Source: Thalassococcus_A lentus
Lineage (GTDB): Bacteria > Pseudomonadota > Alphaproteobacteria > Rhodobacterales > Rhodobacteraceae
Reading direction: 5' to 3'
DNA length: 64,000 nt
Assembly (NCBI RefSeq): GCF_028023555.1
Contig: NZ_JAQIOY010000003.1
Coordinates: 682,001 to 746,000, forward strand
The position numbers and the translations under genes were made by a program. The notes beneath the pieces are model-generated. The model was not told the origin of the DNA, searched no databases, and saw only the letters and a list, made by a program, of their open reading frames with translations. Positions within the stretch are counted from its first letter, which is position 1; every line of letters starts with the position of its first letter. Of this stretch, positions 17,291 through 25,684 are shown in pieces.

Positions 17291-18157
17291 ATGGGCGCGC
17301 AAAATTCGATTCCAGTGTTTGCACTCTTCGGGGAAACCAACCGGTTCCCCGACGTCGTTCATTGCGAAGAATTCGTAGACCGCGCCTCGAACCATGGCTG
17401 GCGCATTTCTCCGCACCGCCATGCGGATATGGCTCAAATATTCATGGTGGAACACGGCCGTGTTGCGGCGCAGGTCGATCGTCTGCAAGCCACGCTTTGT
17501 GACGGACAATTCCTTTTTATTCCAGAGCAAAAAGTCCATGCCTTCGACATTGAGCCCTTTACGCAAGGACGGGTGTTTTCTCTGCCCAGCGCTGTGGTGA
17601 AATCTGTGGGGCTGTCGGGATCCGAATTCCAAGGCCTGCTGGCAGACGTGCAGACCGGACAAATCAGCAAGGCTCTGAGCCAGCTTTCGGATCAATTGGC
17701 CAGTGCCGCAACCAAGCCAAGCAGATTTCGCGCGCAGCTCTCGGTGGCTCTGGCACATTCCGTGCTCAGCCTGATCGCCGAAGGCGCCGCAAAAAACGGG
17801 TCCACCGTTGGCAGCCCTTTGCCGGATCACATCTTGGCGCTTGATGATTTGATCCAAACCCATCTTTGTGATGGCTGGACAGCCTCAGACTATGCTGAGG
17901 CGATGTCGATCAGCACAGGGCATCTGAGCCGGCTGTGCCGCCAGGCCACTGGTTTGGGGGCAACCGCCTATATCGAGCTGGCCACGATGACCGAAGCGAC
18001 AAGGCTTCTGGCCTTCACCCAAATGCCCGTCGCCGAGATCGGTTACCGGCTTGGATATGAGGACCCATCCTATTTTGCGCGGCGCTTCAAAAGGTTTCAG
18101 AAGCAAACGCCATCGGCATACCGGTCAAATTTTGTCAGCCAAAGCGGCCAGGTCTAG
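17291..18157 (+). CDS. pobR: AraC family transcriptional regulator (PobR-type)
   Basis: 288 residues: N-terminal cupin-like sensor (SIPVFALFGE, SPHRHADMAQIF) and C-terminal AraC double helix-turn-helix (about 190-280; MSISTGHLSRLCRQATG and IGYRLGYEDPSYFARRFKR). Divergent transcription from pobA across 89 bp fits a 4-hydroxybenzoate-responsive activator. The ATG at 17291 begins the conserved N-terminus; an upstream in-frame ATG at 17255 would add twelve unconserved-looking residues. Confidence 0.9.
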   Translation: MGAQNSIPVFALFGETNRFPDVVHCEEFVDRASNHGWRISPHRHADMAQIFMVEHGRVAAQVDRLQATLCDGQFLFIPEQKVHAFDIEPFTQGRVFSLPSAVVKSVGLSGSEFQGLLADVQTGQISKALSQLSDQLASAATKPSRFRAQLSVALAHSVLSLIAEGAAKNGSTVGSPLPDHILALDDLIQTHLCDGWTASDYAEAMSISTGHLSRLCRQATGLGATAYIELATMTEATRLLAFTQMPVAEIGYRLGYEDPSYFARRFKRFQKQTPSAYRSNFVSQSGQV

Positions 18158-18378
18158 GCATACGTCTGTTTATAGCCGCGCAGCGGCCTTCTGGCCTTAT
18201 GCGGCGCTGGACCAAATGAAGAGGCTGATCAGTGGCCACTACCCAAACTATGCCCGGCGATGGCACGGAACCGGGCGGTGTTCCATAATATCCCGACGGC
18301 ACTCCCCCTTCTTACCCTGACATTACAATTTCCCCGGATGGCTTTAGAAAGCTCGTTGTCACTTTTGCAACGTTTGAA

Positions 18379-18657
18379 CTAGTTCACGGGTGTAAGCGGC
18401 AATTTTGCATTGGCCGCTAGGCTGACCATCATCTGGGCAAAGATGCCTTTCTCGTTCCAACGCGTCCAACTGTTGTAGAACGCTTTGTGCAGGCCATATT
18501 CACTCGGTGCAGCCAGACATCGTAAGCCATTGTGATTGAAGAAGATTATCCCGCCCAGAACATGCTTGTCAACGACACGAGGCTTGCCATAGAATTCGGG
18601 GAAGGAAGGCTCAAGACGCGCCATCTGAGCATCCGTTAGCCAGAAATGATCAGACAT
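18379..18657 (-). pseudogene. IS5-family transposase OrfA remnant
   Basis: 92 residues starting MSDHFWLTDAQMARLEPSFP, with KPRVVDKHVLGGIIFFNHNGLR and the segment ending in SLAANAKLPL. This is the N-terminal DUF4096-type half of IS5/IS1182-like transposases. The C-terminus breaks off before the catalytic half, no OrfB follows, and I see no flanking inverted repeats, so it is a decayed fragment. The 220 bp on its left (18158-18378) show no gene and may hold more eroded element sequence. Confidence 0.8.
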
Positions 18658-18720
18658 GTTCACCGCTCGGTTTTCGAGCCGTGAAACATGACGCCAAGCG
18701 GAGTTCAATGGGCTCTGATC

Positions 18721-19185
18721 CTAGAGCCCGAGTTCGGACAATCCGTCATGGTCTGCGGGGCGCGGCCCTTGGGGCCAGTGGAACAGGCGTTCTTCCTCAG
18801 AAATCGCGACGTCGTTGATCGAAGCGTGTCGCACGGCCATGTAGCCTTCCGCGTCGAATTCCCAATTCTCATTCCCATAAGCGCGGAACCAATTGCCCGC
18901 TTCGTCGTGGTATTCGTAGCAAAAGCGCACGGCGATGCGATTATCTCCGTGTGCCCAAATTTCCTTGATCAACCGATACCCATTTTCCTGTGACCACTTT
19001 CGGGTCAGAAAATCGCGCACCTCGTCCCGGCCATTGAGGAACTCAGAGCGGTTGCGCCACTTTGTGTCTGCCGTGTAGGCCAGCGCCACCTTGTCCGGAT
19101 CACGCGTATTCCAAGCATCCTCGGCCATACGCACTTTCTTGACTGCATCATCATAGGTAAAAGGCGGCACTGGCAAACGTGTCAT
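18721..19185 (-). CDS. DUF1348 family protein (NTF2-like fold)
   Basis: 154 residues matching the DUF1348/SnoaL-like pattern: VRMAEDAWNTRDPDKVALAYT, WRNRSEFLNGRDEVRDFLTRKW and GNENWEFDAEGYMAVRHASIND. The family has an NTF2-like cone fold and no settled function. The gene starts 7 bp after cynS ends and is the last gene of the cyanate operon, so a role in handling cyanate products or conditions is implied by context only. Confidence 0.88.
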   Translation of the reverse strand: MTRLPVPPFTYDDAVKKVRMAEDAWNTRDPDKVALAYTADTKWRNRSEFLNGRDEVRDFLTRKWSQENGYRLIKEIWAHGDNRIAVRFCYEYHDEAGNWFRAYGNENWEFDAEGYMAVRHASINDVAISEEERLFHWPQGPRPADHDGLSELGL

Positions 19186-19192
19186 TGTGCCG

Positions 19193-19660
19193 TCACCACG
19201 AGTTGTAGCCAAGAAACTTGCCCGACATCTCAACCTTCACGCGGTCACCCTTTGGGTTCTCGACGCGGGTCACGGACATGTCGAAGTCGATCGCGGACAT
19301 GATCCCGTCGCCGAATTTTTCCTGGATCAGCGCCTTGAGCGTCGGTCCATAGACGCCAACGATTTCGTAAAAGCGGTAGATGCAGGGATCTGTCGGCACG
19401 GCCTGTTCCCAGATCTTGGTGGGGCTTTCGGCCAGAACGCTTTCTGCCTCTTGCGGAAGGCCCATGACGCTGACCATCAGCTTGGCTTTGTCGGCTGGAA
19501 AGGCGTTCATCCCCATGGCGGCAGAATGGGTCCAGACCGGGGACATGTCGATCTTTTCAGCGATCTCTTCCCATGTCATGCCAGCTTGCTTTTTGGCAGA
19601 CAGGATCATGGCGGTAACGTCTTCTTTGCTCATCATTTCGGTCATTGCGAGGTCTTTCAT
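19193..19660 (-). CDS. cynS: Cyanase (cyanate hydratase)
   Basis: 155 residues. The catalytic triad sits exactly at the E. coli positions: Arg96 and Glu99 in IYRFYE and Ser122 in GIMSAIDF. The N-terminal helical domain (about 1-86) is of the lambda-repressor type, the C-terminal part the dimerisation and active-site domain. CynS converts cyanate and bicarbonate to ammonia and CO2. It is encoded directly downstream of an ABC importer. No carbonic anhydrase (cynT) lies in the operon. Confidence 0.97.
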   Translation of the reverse strand: MKDLAMTEMMSKEDVTAMILSAKKQAGMTWEEIAEKIDMSPVWTHSAAMGMNAFPADKAKLMVSVMGLPQEAESVLAESPTKIWEQAVPTDPCIYRFYEIVGVYGPTLKALIQEKFGDGIMSAIDFDMSVTRVENPKGDRVKVEMSGKFLGYNSW

Positions 19661-19677
19661 GTTGGTCTCCTCCGAAG

Positions 19678-20583
19678 TTAGCTGTTCACGGCCTTTAAGG
19701 CGGGTCGTTTTTCCTCTGGCTCGTCTGCACTTTCCGTTTTGTCGATGCGGACAGTTTCTGGTGCATTGGATTGGCCCGGCTCGGTGGGCTGACCTGCCAG
19801 TTCTTTCGATCTCTTGCCCAGGAACTGCACAAGATGGTTGCGGATCGCGTAGTAGTTGGGGTGTTCGACGATCTCGGTCCGGTTGCGCGGACGCGGGATC
19901 GTGATCTCGACGCTTTCGGCCACGCGCGCCTGCGGGCCGTTGGTCATCAGCAAGATACGGTCCGCCAGCAGGATCGCTTCGTCGATGTCGTGCGTGATCA
20001 TGAAGACCGTCTGCTCCATCTGACCCCAGATCTTCAGCAATTCATCCTGAATGGTGCCGCGTGTCAGTGCATCCAGAGCGCCAAATGGCTCATCCAGCAA
20101 AAGCAGCTTTGGATGGTTCGCAAACGCCCGCGCAATTGACACACGCTGACGCATACCCCCAGACAGTTGGCTGGGTTTTCGGTGGATGACATCCCCTTCA
20201 AGGCCAACCATGGCGAGGAACTCTGTTGCATGCGCCTCGACTTTGGCTTTGCTCCAATCCGGATAGCGGGCAGATACCCCGAAGGTGACGTTCTTGAGCG
20301 TCGTCAGCCAGGGCAACAGAGAATAGTTCTGAAATACCACCCCCCTGTCGAGGCTGGGGCCCTTCACCTCTTGGCCGTCCATGATGACACCTCCACTGGT
20401 TGGCTCGGCCAGTCCCGCGAGGATGTTCATGATCGTTGACTTGCCGCAGCCGGAGTGGCCGAGGATCACCACAAACTCGCCCTTCTCGACCCCGAAGGTG
20501 GAGTCTTCGAAGACAGTCAGCTCGCCGCCGTTTCCATCCGGAAAACGTTGGGTGAGTTTCTCGATGCTTAGATATGGCTTCAT
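19678..20583 (-). CDS. Cyanate/nitrate-type ABC transporter ATP-binding protein
   Basis: 301 residues. Walker A GHSGCGKST, signature LSGGMRQR, Walker B LLLLDEPFGALD and switch THD are intact; the sequence fits the NrtD/CynD/TauB group. A charged tail of about 45 residues after the usual end (rich in Glu, Pro, Lys) is extra. It lies 17 bp upstream of cynS and 10 bp after the permease, so import and hydrolysis of cyanate are co-expressed. Confidence 0.92.
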   Translation of the reverse strand: MKPYLSIEKLTQRFPDGNGGELTVFEDSTFGVEKGEFVVILGHSGCGKSTIMNILAGLAEPTSGGVIMDGQEVKGPSLDRGVVFQNYSLLPWLTTLKNVTFGVSARYPDWSKAKVEAHATEFLAMVGLEGDVIHRKPSQLSGGMRQRVSIARAFANHPKLLLLDEPFGALDALTRGTIQDELLKIWGQMEQTVFMITHDIDEAILLADRILLMTNGPQARVAESVEITIPRPRNRTEIVEHPNYYAIRNHLVQFLGKRSKELAGQPTEPGQSNAPETVRIDKTESADEPEEKRPALKAVNS

Positions 20584-20593
20584 GGGTCTTCCT

Positions 20594-21427
20594 TTATTCG
20601 GCGTAGGTCACGCGGCGCTGAAGCAGGCCGAACAAGGCATCCAGCAGCATGCCCACCACACCAATCATGAGAATTGAGAAAACGACTGAGGTCAGATCGA
20701 GGTTGTTCCACTCGTTCCAGACGTAGTAGCCAATGCCTGTTCCACCCACGAGCATCTCAGCCGCAACAATCACCAACCACGCGATCCCGATCGAGATCCG
20801 CATACCCGTCACAATGGTCGGGGCGGCGGCAGGAAGGATCACGGTAAAGGCCGTTTTGATCGGGCTCAGTTCATGCGTACGGGCAACGTTGACCCAGTCC
20901 TCGCGAACACCTGCGACACCAAAGGCCGTATTGATCAACATTGGCCAGATTGAGCAGATGAAGATCACAAAGATGGCCGAGGCTTCGCTGTCACCGATGA
21001 TAAACAGCGCCAGAGGCATCCACGCGAGTGGTGAGATTGGCCGCAAGACCTGAATGAACGGGTTGAACGCCTTGTAGGCAACTTGGCTCATCCCGATCAG
21101 AAACCCGAATGGGATCGCAACCAAAGCCGCCAGAAAATACCCGGTCAGGACCCGGTAGATTGAATATCCGATCTGAATACCAATCCCCTTGTCGTTGGGC
21201 CCGGCATCATAGAACGGATTGCTTAGCTGCTCCCAGGCCTTGGCGATCACGTCGCTGGGCGGGGGCACACCGGCCTTGGGTGCACCACCACCGGTCAGAC
21301 GTTCGTATTCGGTCAGCTCGCCCACGGCTTTCTGGCCGGGTATGGCGGCCTCCCATATCAGGAGGCCGACAACGAGCATGAACACAGACAACAGTGCCGC
21401 GCGTTGGTTCAGGGATAAGGTGTCCAT
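20594..21427 (-). CDS. Cyanate/nitrate-type ABC transporter permease
   Basis: 277-residue inner-membrane protein of the BPD_transp_1 family (NrtB/CynB/SsuC group) with about six hydrophobic segments. The EAA loop region (EDWVNVARTHELSPIKTAFTV) and the LRPISPLAWMPL stretch typical of nitrate/taurine/bicarbonate permeases are present. It is three bases downstream of the binding-protein stop. Confidence 0.92.
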   Translation of the reverse strand: MDTLSLNQRAALLSVFMLVVGLLIWEAAIPGQKAVGELTEYERLTGGGAPKAGVPPPSDVIAKAWEQLSNPFYDAGPNDKGIGIQIGYSIYRVLTGYFLAALVAIPFGFLIGMSQVAYKAFNPFIQVLRPISPLAWMPLALFIIGDSEASAIFVIFICSIWPMLINTAFGVAGVREDWVNVARTHELSPIKTAFTVILPAAAPTIVTGMRISIGIAWLVIVAAEMLVGGTGIGYYVWNEWNNLDLTSVVFSILMIGVVGMLLDALFGLLQRRVTYAE

Positions 21428-21430
21428 CCC

Positions 21431-22813
21431 TTACCCTTTCTTGATTGCAAAGCTGTCTACGTAGGCTTCTGGCGACGCCGGATCGAAGGTCTTGCCCATG
21501 ATCGTATGCGACTTGTAGGTGATATCGGGCGCGGAATAGCCAAGGTCTTCCATGACCTTCTTGCAGTCGGCAGCCAGATAGACCTGTTCAGCCACGCCGC
21601 GGTAATCCACATCGCCTTCGATGTAGCCCCAGCGCTTCATCTGGGTCAGGATCCAGACCCCCATGGAGTGCCATGGGAACGGATCAAAGTCGATCCTGTC
21701 AGGCACACGTTTCACCTCTCCCAGACCGTCGGCATAAGTACCGGTCAGAACCTGTTCGATGACAGTGACCGGCTGGTTCAGATAGTTCGTTGGGGCAATC
21801 GCGGCCGAGATTTCTTTGCGATTTTCGGGGTTTGACGCGTATTGCGTTGCGTCGATGATCGATTTCAGCAGCGCGCCATAGGTGTTTGGCAGCTCTGTCG
21901 CAAAGGAAAGCGGCGCGGCGAAGGCACAGCATGGATGGCCTTCCCAGATTTCCTTGGTCAGCAGGTGCAAAAAGCCGATGCCTTCGTAAACGGCCCGCTG
22001 GTTAAACGGATCCGGCGAGAGGTAGCCGTCAAGGTTCCCTGCCCGCAGGTTGGCCACCATCTCTGGCGGAGGCACAACGCGGATCTGGATATCGACGTCA
22101 GGGTCCAGACCAAATTCGGCCACGTAGTAGCGCAGCAGGAAATTGTGCATGGAGAATTCAAACGGCACGCCGAAGGTAAAGCCCTTCCACTGTGACGGAT
22201 CGCGCTTGTCCAGATGCTCGTTCGACAGAACGATGGCCTGACCGTTGATATTTTCCACAGCCGGCATGATGTACGGCTCTGCAACTGAGCCTGCGCCGAG
22301 CGTCATCGCCAAGGGCATCGGCGTCAGCATGTGTGACGCGTCATATTCACCGTTCAACGATTTGTCGCGCGCAACAGCCCAGCCAGCAGTCTTGATCACC
22401 TGAGCATTGAGACCATAGCGTTCATAGAAGCCCAAAGGCTGCGCCATGATAATTGGTGTCGCGCAGGTAATTGGGACAAAACCGATATTGAGGTCTGTTT
22501 TTTCCGGCGGCCCCAGTTCATCCAGAATGGCGGCTTTCGCTTCGTTGAGCGGAAAGACCGAAGCAAGCGCAGCTGCCATCGTGGAGCCGCCCATCATCCC
22601 CATAAACGACCGACGTCCAATGTCGCTCTGGCCAAAGACCGACCGGACAATCGCGCTTTCAACCGCGCGTTCCAGCATTCCTTCTGAAGTGGACAGATCG
22701 ATGCTGTCATCCACCTCCGGCAGGGTCGTTTTACAGGTGTGACAGCTGCAGTCGGCAGCGTGCCGCAAATCAGTTTTTGAAGAGAAGGGATTCCCCAGAG
22801 ACTTGATAGACAT
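21431..22813 (-). CDS. NrtA/CynA-type ABC transporter substrate-binding protein with N-terminal Cys extension
   Basis: 460 residues. A cytoplasmic-looking N-terminal extension carries CSCHTC (Cys22, 24, 27), followed by a twin-arginine-like motif GRRSFMGMMGG (Arg67-68) and a hydrophobic segment ending ASVFPLNEAKA. The mature domain begins near residue 95 (TDLNIGFVPITCATPI), as in nitrate/cyanate/bicarbonate receptors. The position directly ahead of cyn-type ABC and cynS genes argues for cyanate. It is first in the operon, after a 199-bp divergent promoter region. Confidence 0.9.
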   Translation of the reverse strand: MSIKSLGNPFSSKTDLRHAADCSCHTCKTTLPEVDDSIDLSTSEGMLERAVESAIVRSVFGQSDIGRRSFMGMMGGSTMAAALASVFPLNEAKAAILDELGPPEKTDLNIGFVPITCATPIIMAQPLGFYERYGLNAQVIKTAGWAVARDKSLNGEYDASHMLTPMPLAMTLGAGSVAEPYIMPAVENINGQAIVLSNEHLDKRDPSQWKGFTFGVPFEFSMHNFLLRYYVAEFGLDPDVDIQIRVVPPPEMVANLRAGNLDGYLSPDPFNQRAVYEGIGFLHLLTKEIWEGHPCCAFAAPLSFATELPNTYGALLKSIIDATQYASNPENRKEISAAIAPTNYLNQPVTVIEQVLTGTYADGLGEVKRVPDRIDFDPFPWHSMGVWILTQMKRWGYIEGDVDYRGVAEQVYLAADCKKVMEDLGYSAPDITYKSHTIMGKTFDPASPEAYVDSFAIKKG

Positions 22814-22945
22814 GTTGTGCCCTCGGTTGTTGTTTCCAACATGCTGGCAGGGTCAAAACCGCAAATGAAGGCATTCGCCGATATTCTGAAAATTTGTTTT
22901 ATTGATTAATTTCAAGGCAATAATCGCCAGCAGACACCGTATTTG

Positions 22946-22977
22946 TTACGAATTTTCGTAATTTACGACATTTCGTA
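22946..22977. promoter_or_regulatory. Tandem inverted repeats in the cyanate operon control region
   Basis: TTACGAA-tt-TTCGTAA (22946-22961, perfect 7-bp arms) is followed by TACGA-catt-TCGTA (22964-22977, perfect 5-bp arms). Both share the TACGA/TCGTA half-site and their centres are about 17 bp apart. They lie between the divergent cyn operon and the PAS/AAA+ regulator, and are the obvious candidate upstream activating sites. I found no well-spaced GG/GC sigma-54 promoter in this 199-bp gap. Confidence 0.6.
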
Positions 22978-23012
22978 TTGAGCTTTGAAAGGTTTCCGCA
23001 TCGCCTCTTGGG

Positions 23013-24869
23013 ATGCTTGATACGGACACATCCTACGATTCCCTGCTCGCCGGTGCCTTTGGCCCCACTGTTGTGATCGACCTTGCTCAGGACATCATTC
23101 TGGCCGCAACACCCGAGGCCAAAACACTGCTCGCCGATCACGCTTTGCAAGGCTCACCTTTCGCCCGCTTCGTCGCTGACGGAATGGATACTTTCGTGGT
23201 CTTCATAACCGAGGTTCTGCATCGCGGCAGCGCCTGGACCCGGCAGGTGACACTGCACAACGCAGATGGCGGGCCGCTCCAATCCGAGATCACAGCGCGT
23301 TCGCTTGAGCACGACGGCAAAGAAATGCTCCTTTTGCATGTGCTCGATCTGGAAAGTCTGGATCAACACGCCGCAGAGGTTGCGGCTGGGAACATCTACA
23401 ATGGCGGTCTTATTGAGTGGCAGCGGGCGCAGAGCTTTTTTGCGGATCTGGAGCGCGAAAACCAACTGATCTTGAATGCGGCCGGTGAAGGGATCTACGG
23501 CGTGAACGCAGACGGCAAAACGACATTCGTTAATCGTGCCGCGCAGGAAATGCTGGGCTGGACAACAGAAGATCTGCTTGGCCGTGATATCCACGCGAAA
23601 ATTCACCATCACCACCTGAACGGGGATCACTACCCGTCGCATGAATGCCCGATCTACCAGTCCTTTCGATATGAGCAGGTGAACCGGATCGAAGACGAGG
23701 TGTTCTGGCGCAAGGATGGCAAGCCAATCCGGGTCGAATACGTCTCCACCCCGATTTACGATGGCAGACAGCTGGTCGGCGCCGTTGTGATCTTTCGCGA
23801 CATCACCGAACGCTGGGAGAATGAACGCAGACTGCGCGAGGCAATGGATCAGGTTGCCGCCCTGCGCGATCAGCTGGAAGAGGAAAACGCCTATCTGCAA
23901 GAAGCGATCAGTATTGAGCGCGCACATCACGACATCATCGGCCGTTCAGAGGCGATCCAGGGCATCATCACGCAGATCGAATTGGTGGGGCCCACCGACA
24001 CAAGTGTCCTGATCCATGGAGAGAACGGCGTCGGAAAGTCGCTGGTTGCTTCGGCTGTTCATGACGAAAGCAGCCGCAAACGTCGTCCGATGATCCACTT
24101 CAAAGCCGGTGCCGTGAGCCCCGAAAAAATAGAAAGCGAGTTATTCGGTCAGGTGCGCGGGGCCTTTGCGGGTGCGCTCAAGGATAGACCGGGCAAGCTG
24201 GAACTGGCCCACGGCGGCACATTGTTCATAGATGAGGTCGCGGACATTCCCATCGAGCTACAGGGCCATCTGCTGGACGCGCTACAGAACCGCGAAGTGA
24301 TCCGTTTGGGCGATGATCGCGCCCGAAGCCTCGACTTGCGCGTCATCGCTTCGACAAGTCGCGATGTTGATCGCGAAGTGCAGGCCGGGCGTTTGCGGCA
24401 GGATTTGATGCTGCACCTTGGTGTCTTTCCGATAGTCTGCCCGCCCTTGCGGGATCGCCCTGAGGACATACCCATTCTGGCGGCTCATCTTCTCCGCATC
24501 GCCTGCAAACGCCTTGGTCGCAAGGTTCCGGTCGTTACCGAAGGCGCCATGAAGAAACTGCAGCAGTATCATTGGCCCGGCAACGTGCGCGAACTGGCCA
24601 ACGTGATTGAGCGCGGGGCCATCGTGTCGCAATCCGAAAAACTGCAGGTCGAAATACAAACCGACGTGGTTCACGGCGCTTTGCCCAAGTCCACCTTGCT
24701 GACAGAGGCAGAGGTCGAACAGTTTCGACGTTTGAATATCATAGCCTGTATGAAGGAAGCCGGTGGCCGGGTTTCAGGTGAAAAGGGTGCCGCAGAATTG
24801 CTGGGGATCAAGCCGACGACCCTTTACTCGCGGATCAAGAAACTCGGGTTGAGCGAAGAGGACTGGTAA
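23013..24869 (+). CDS. PAS-domain AAA+ enhancer-binding-type transcriptional regulator
   Basis: 618 residues: two PAS-like sensor parts (about 10-120 and 150-270, the second ending VIFRDITERWENERR), a coiled linker, an AAA+ domain (about 310-540) with Walker A GENGVGKS and Walker B GTLFIDEVAD, and a C-terminal Fis-type helix-turn-helix (about 575-612). The sigma-54 contact loop reads GAFAGA instead of GAFTGA. The gene is divergent from the cyanate operon and is the likely sensor-activator for it. The start at 23013 is an ATG with a weak ribosome-binding site. Confidence 0.88.
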   Translation: MLDTDTSYDSLLAGAFGPTVVIDLAQDIILAATPEAKTLLADHALQGSPFARFVADGMDTFVVFITEVLHRGSAWTRQVTLHNADGGPLQSEITARSLEHDGKEMLLLHVLDLESLDQHAAEVAAGNIYNGGLIEWQRAQSFFADLERENQLILNAAGEGIYGVNADGKTTFVNRAAQEMLGWTTEDLLGRDIHAKIHHHHLNGDHYPSHECPIYQSFRYEQVNRIEDEVFWRKDGKPIRVEYVSTPIYDGRQLVGAVVIFRDITERWENERRLREAMDQVAALRDQLEEENAYLQEAISIERAHHDIIGRSEAIQGIITQIELVGPTDTSVLIHGENGVGKSLVASAVHDESSRKRRPMIHFKAGAVSPEKIESELFGQVRGAFAGALKDRPGKLELAHGGTLFIDEVADIPIELQGHLLDALQNREVIRLGDDRARSLDLRVIASTSRDVDREVQAGRLRQDLMLHLGVFPIVCPPLRDRPEDIPILAAHLLRIACKRLGRKVPVVTEGAMKKLQQYHWPGNVRELANVIERGAIVSQSEKLQVEIQTDVVHGALPKSTLLTEAEVEQFRRLNIIACMKEAGGRVSGEKGAAELLGIKPTTLYSRIKKLGLSEEDW

Positions 24870-25178
24870 GCCCACGGGTCCCGGACCGCGCGTCTTTTGT
24901 GGCTCACTGGATCACTAACATGTCGAAAACGACGTGGTCCCTTACGCGTTTTCCCTTTGCCCAGATACATTGCCTCAGTGCCCCAAACATACCGATCGTT
25001 GCCGGCTGCCAACTGGCCATGGGTGCGCTTTAGACTATCAACAAAAACTCAGGATTGGGAAATCCAAAGGGGTATGCAGGCTGAGTTTTGCAGCCATATG
25101 GCGGGATCGACACAGCTCTAGTCGAATTGTCTCGATTGGGTTACCGCTGGTCCTGCTGGGATCCACCACGGGAAAGCC
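24870..25178. other. Intergenic region, no gene recognised
   Basis: 309 bases between the regulator and the VOC-family gene. Short open stretches here have no recognisable composition or start signals. No clear terminator is visible. Confidence 0.4.
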
Positions 25179-25565
25179 ATGCGACTGAATTTTCACCACG
25201 CCGCCTTGATTGTTCAAGACTACGAAACTTCGAAAGCCTTCTATTGCGATGTTCTGGGTTTGCGAATCTTGGCCGAGAATTATCGTGAGGACCGCGCGTC
25301 CTGGAAACTTGATCTAGCCTTGGCCGATGGCGGTCAGCTCGAGTTGTTCAGCTTCCCCAATCCCCCTGCTCGCCCAAGCCGCCCCGAAGCATGTGGTTTG
25401 CGGCATCTGGCCTTTCGTGTGCAAGACTTTGACGATGTGATTTCACAATTGGAAGCCCAGGGTGTTGAGGTGGAGCCAGTTCGAATCGATCCCTACACAC
25501 AAGCACGGTTCACTTTCTTCAAAGATCCCGACGGCCTGCCGCTCGAACTCTACGAATCCCCCTAA
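25179..25565 (+). CDS. VOC family (glyoxalase I-like) metalloprotein
   Basis: 128 residues with the two beta-alpha-beta-beta-beta modules of the vicinal-oxygen-chelate superfamily: NFHHAALIVQDYETSKAFY at the start, GLRHLAFRVQDFDDVI in the middle, and FFKDPDGLPLELYE at the end. The two His and two Glu expected to bind metal are present. It resembles the YaeR/GloA2 group, whose function is not well defined. Monocistronic, between two regulated operons. Confidence 0.85.
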   Translation: MRLNFHHAALIVQDYETSKAFYCDVLGLRILAENYREDRASWKLDLALADGGQLELFSFPNPPARPSRPEACGLRHLAFRVQDFDDVISQLEAQGVEVEPVRIDPYTQARFTFFKDPDGLPLELYESP

Positions 25566-25616
25566 TACACTGTAGTAGAACACATTTTCCCAGAAAAGAT
25601 TTCTGCTTGTCAAAAA

Positions 25617-25651
25617 TGGAACGTTCCAATAGCAATTAATGGAACGTTCCA
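25617..25651. promoter_or_regulatory. Twin perfect palindromic operators upstream of the 17-kb catabolic cluster
   Basis: The 12-bp perfect palindrome TGGAACGTTCCA occurs at 25617-25628 and again at 25640-25651, 23 bp centre to centre (about two helical turns, same face). The central CG fits LacI-family operators, and a LacI regulator is encoded inside the cluster at 38612. TTGTCA at 25607-25612 may be a -35 element, which would put the first copy in the promoter spacer. A second palindrome, CAGAAA-aga-TTTCTG, sits at 25591-25605. Confidence 0.78.
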
Positions 25652-25684
25652 AATCAGATGATTGTGGAATGCAGGGAGGACAAG

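Noticed and set aside
22814..23012. Possible sigma-54 promoter (CTGGCGATTATTGCC) ahead of the cyn operon
   Set aside because: The distance between the GG and GC elements is two bases too short for the consensus, so I do not claim it.
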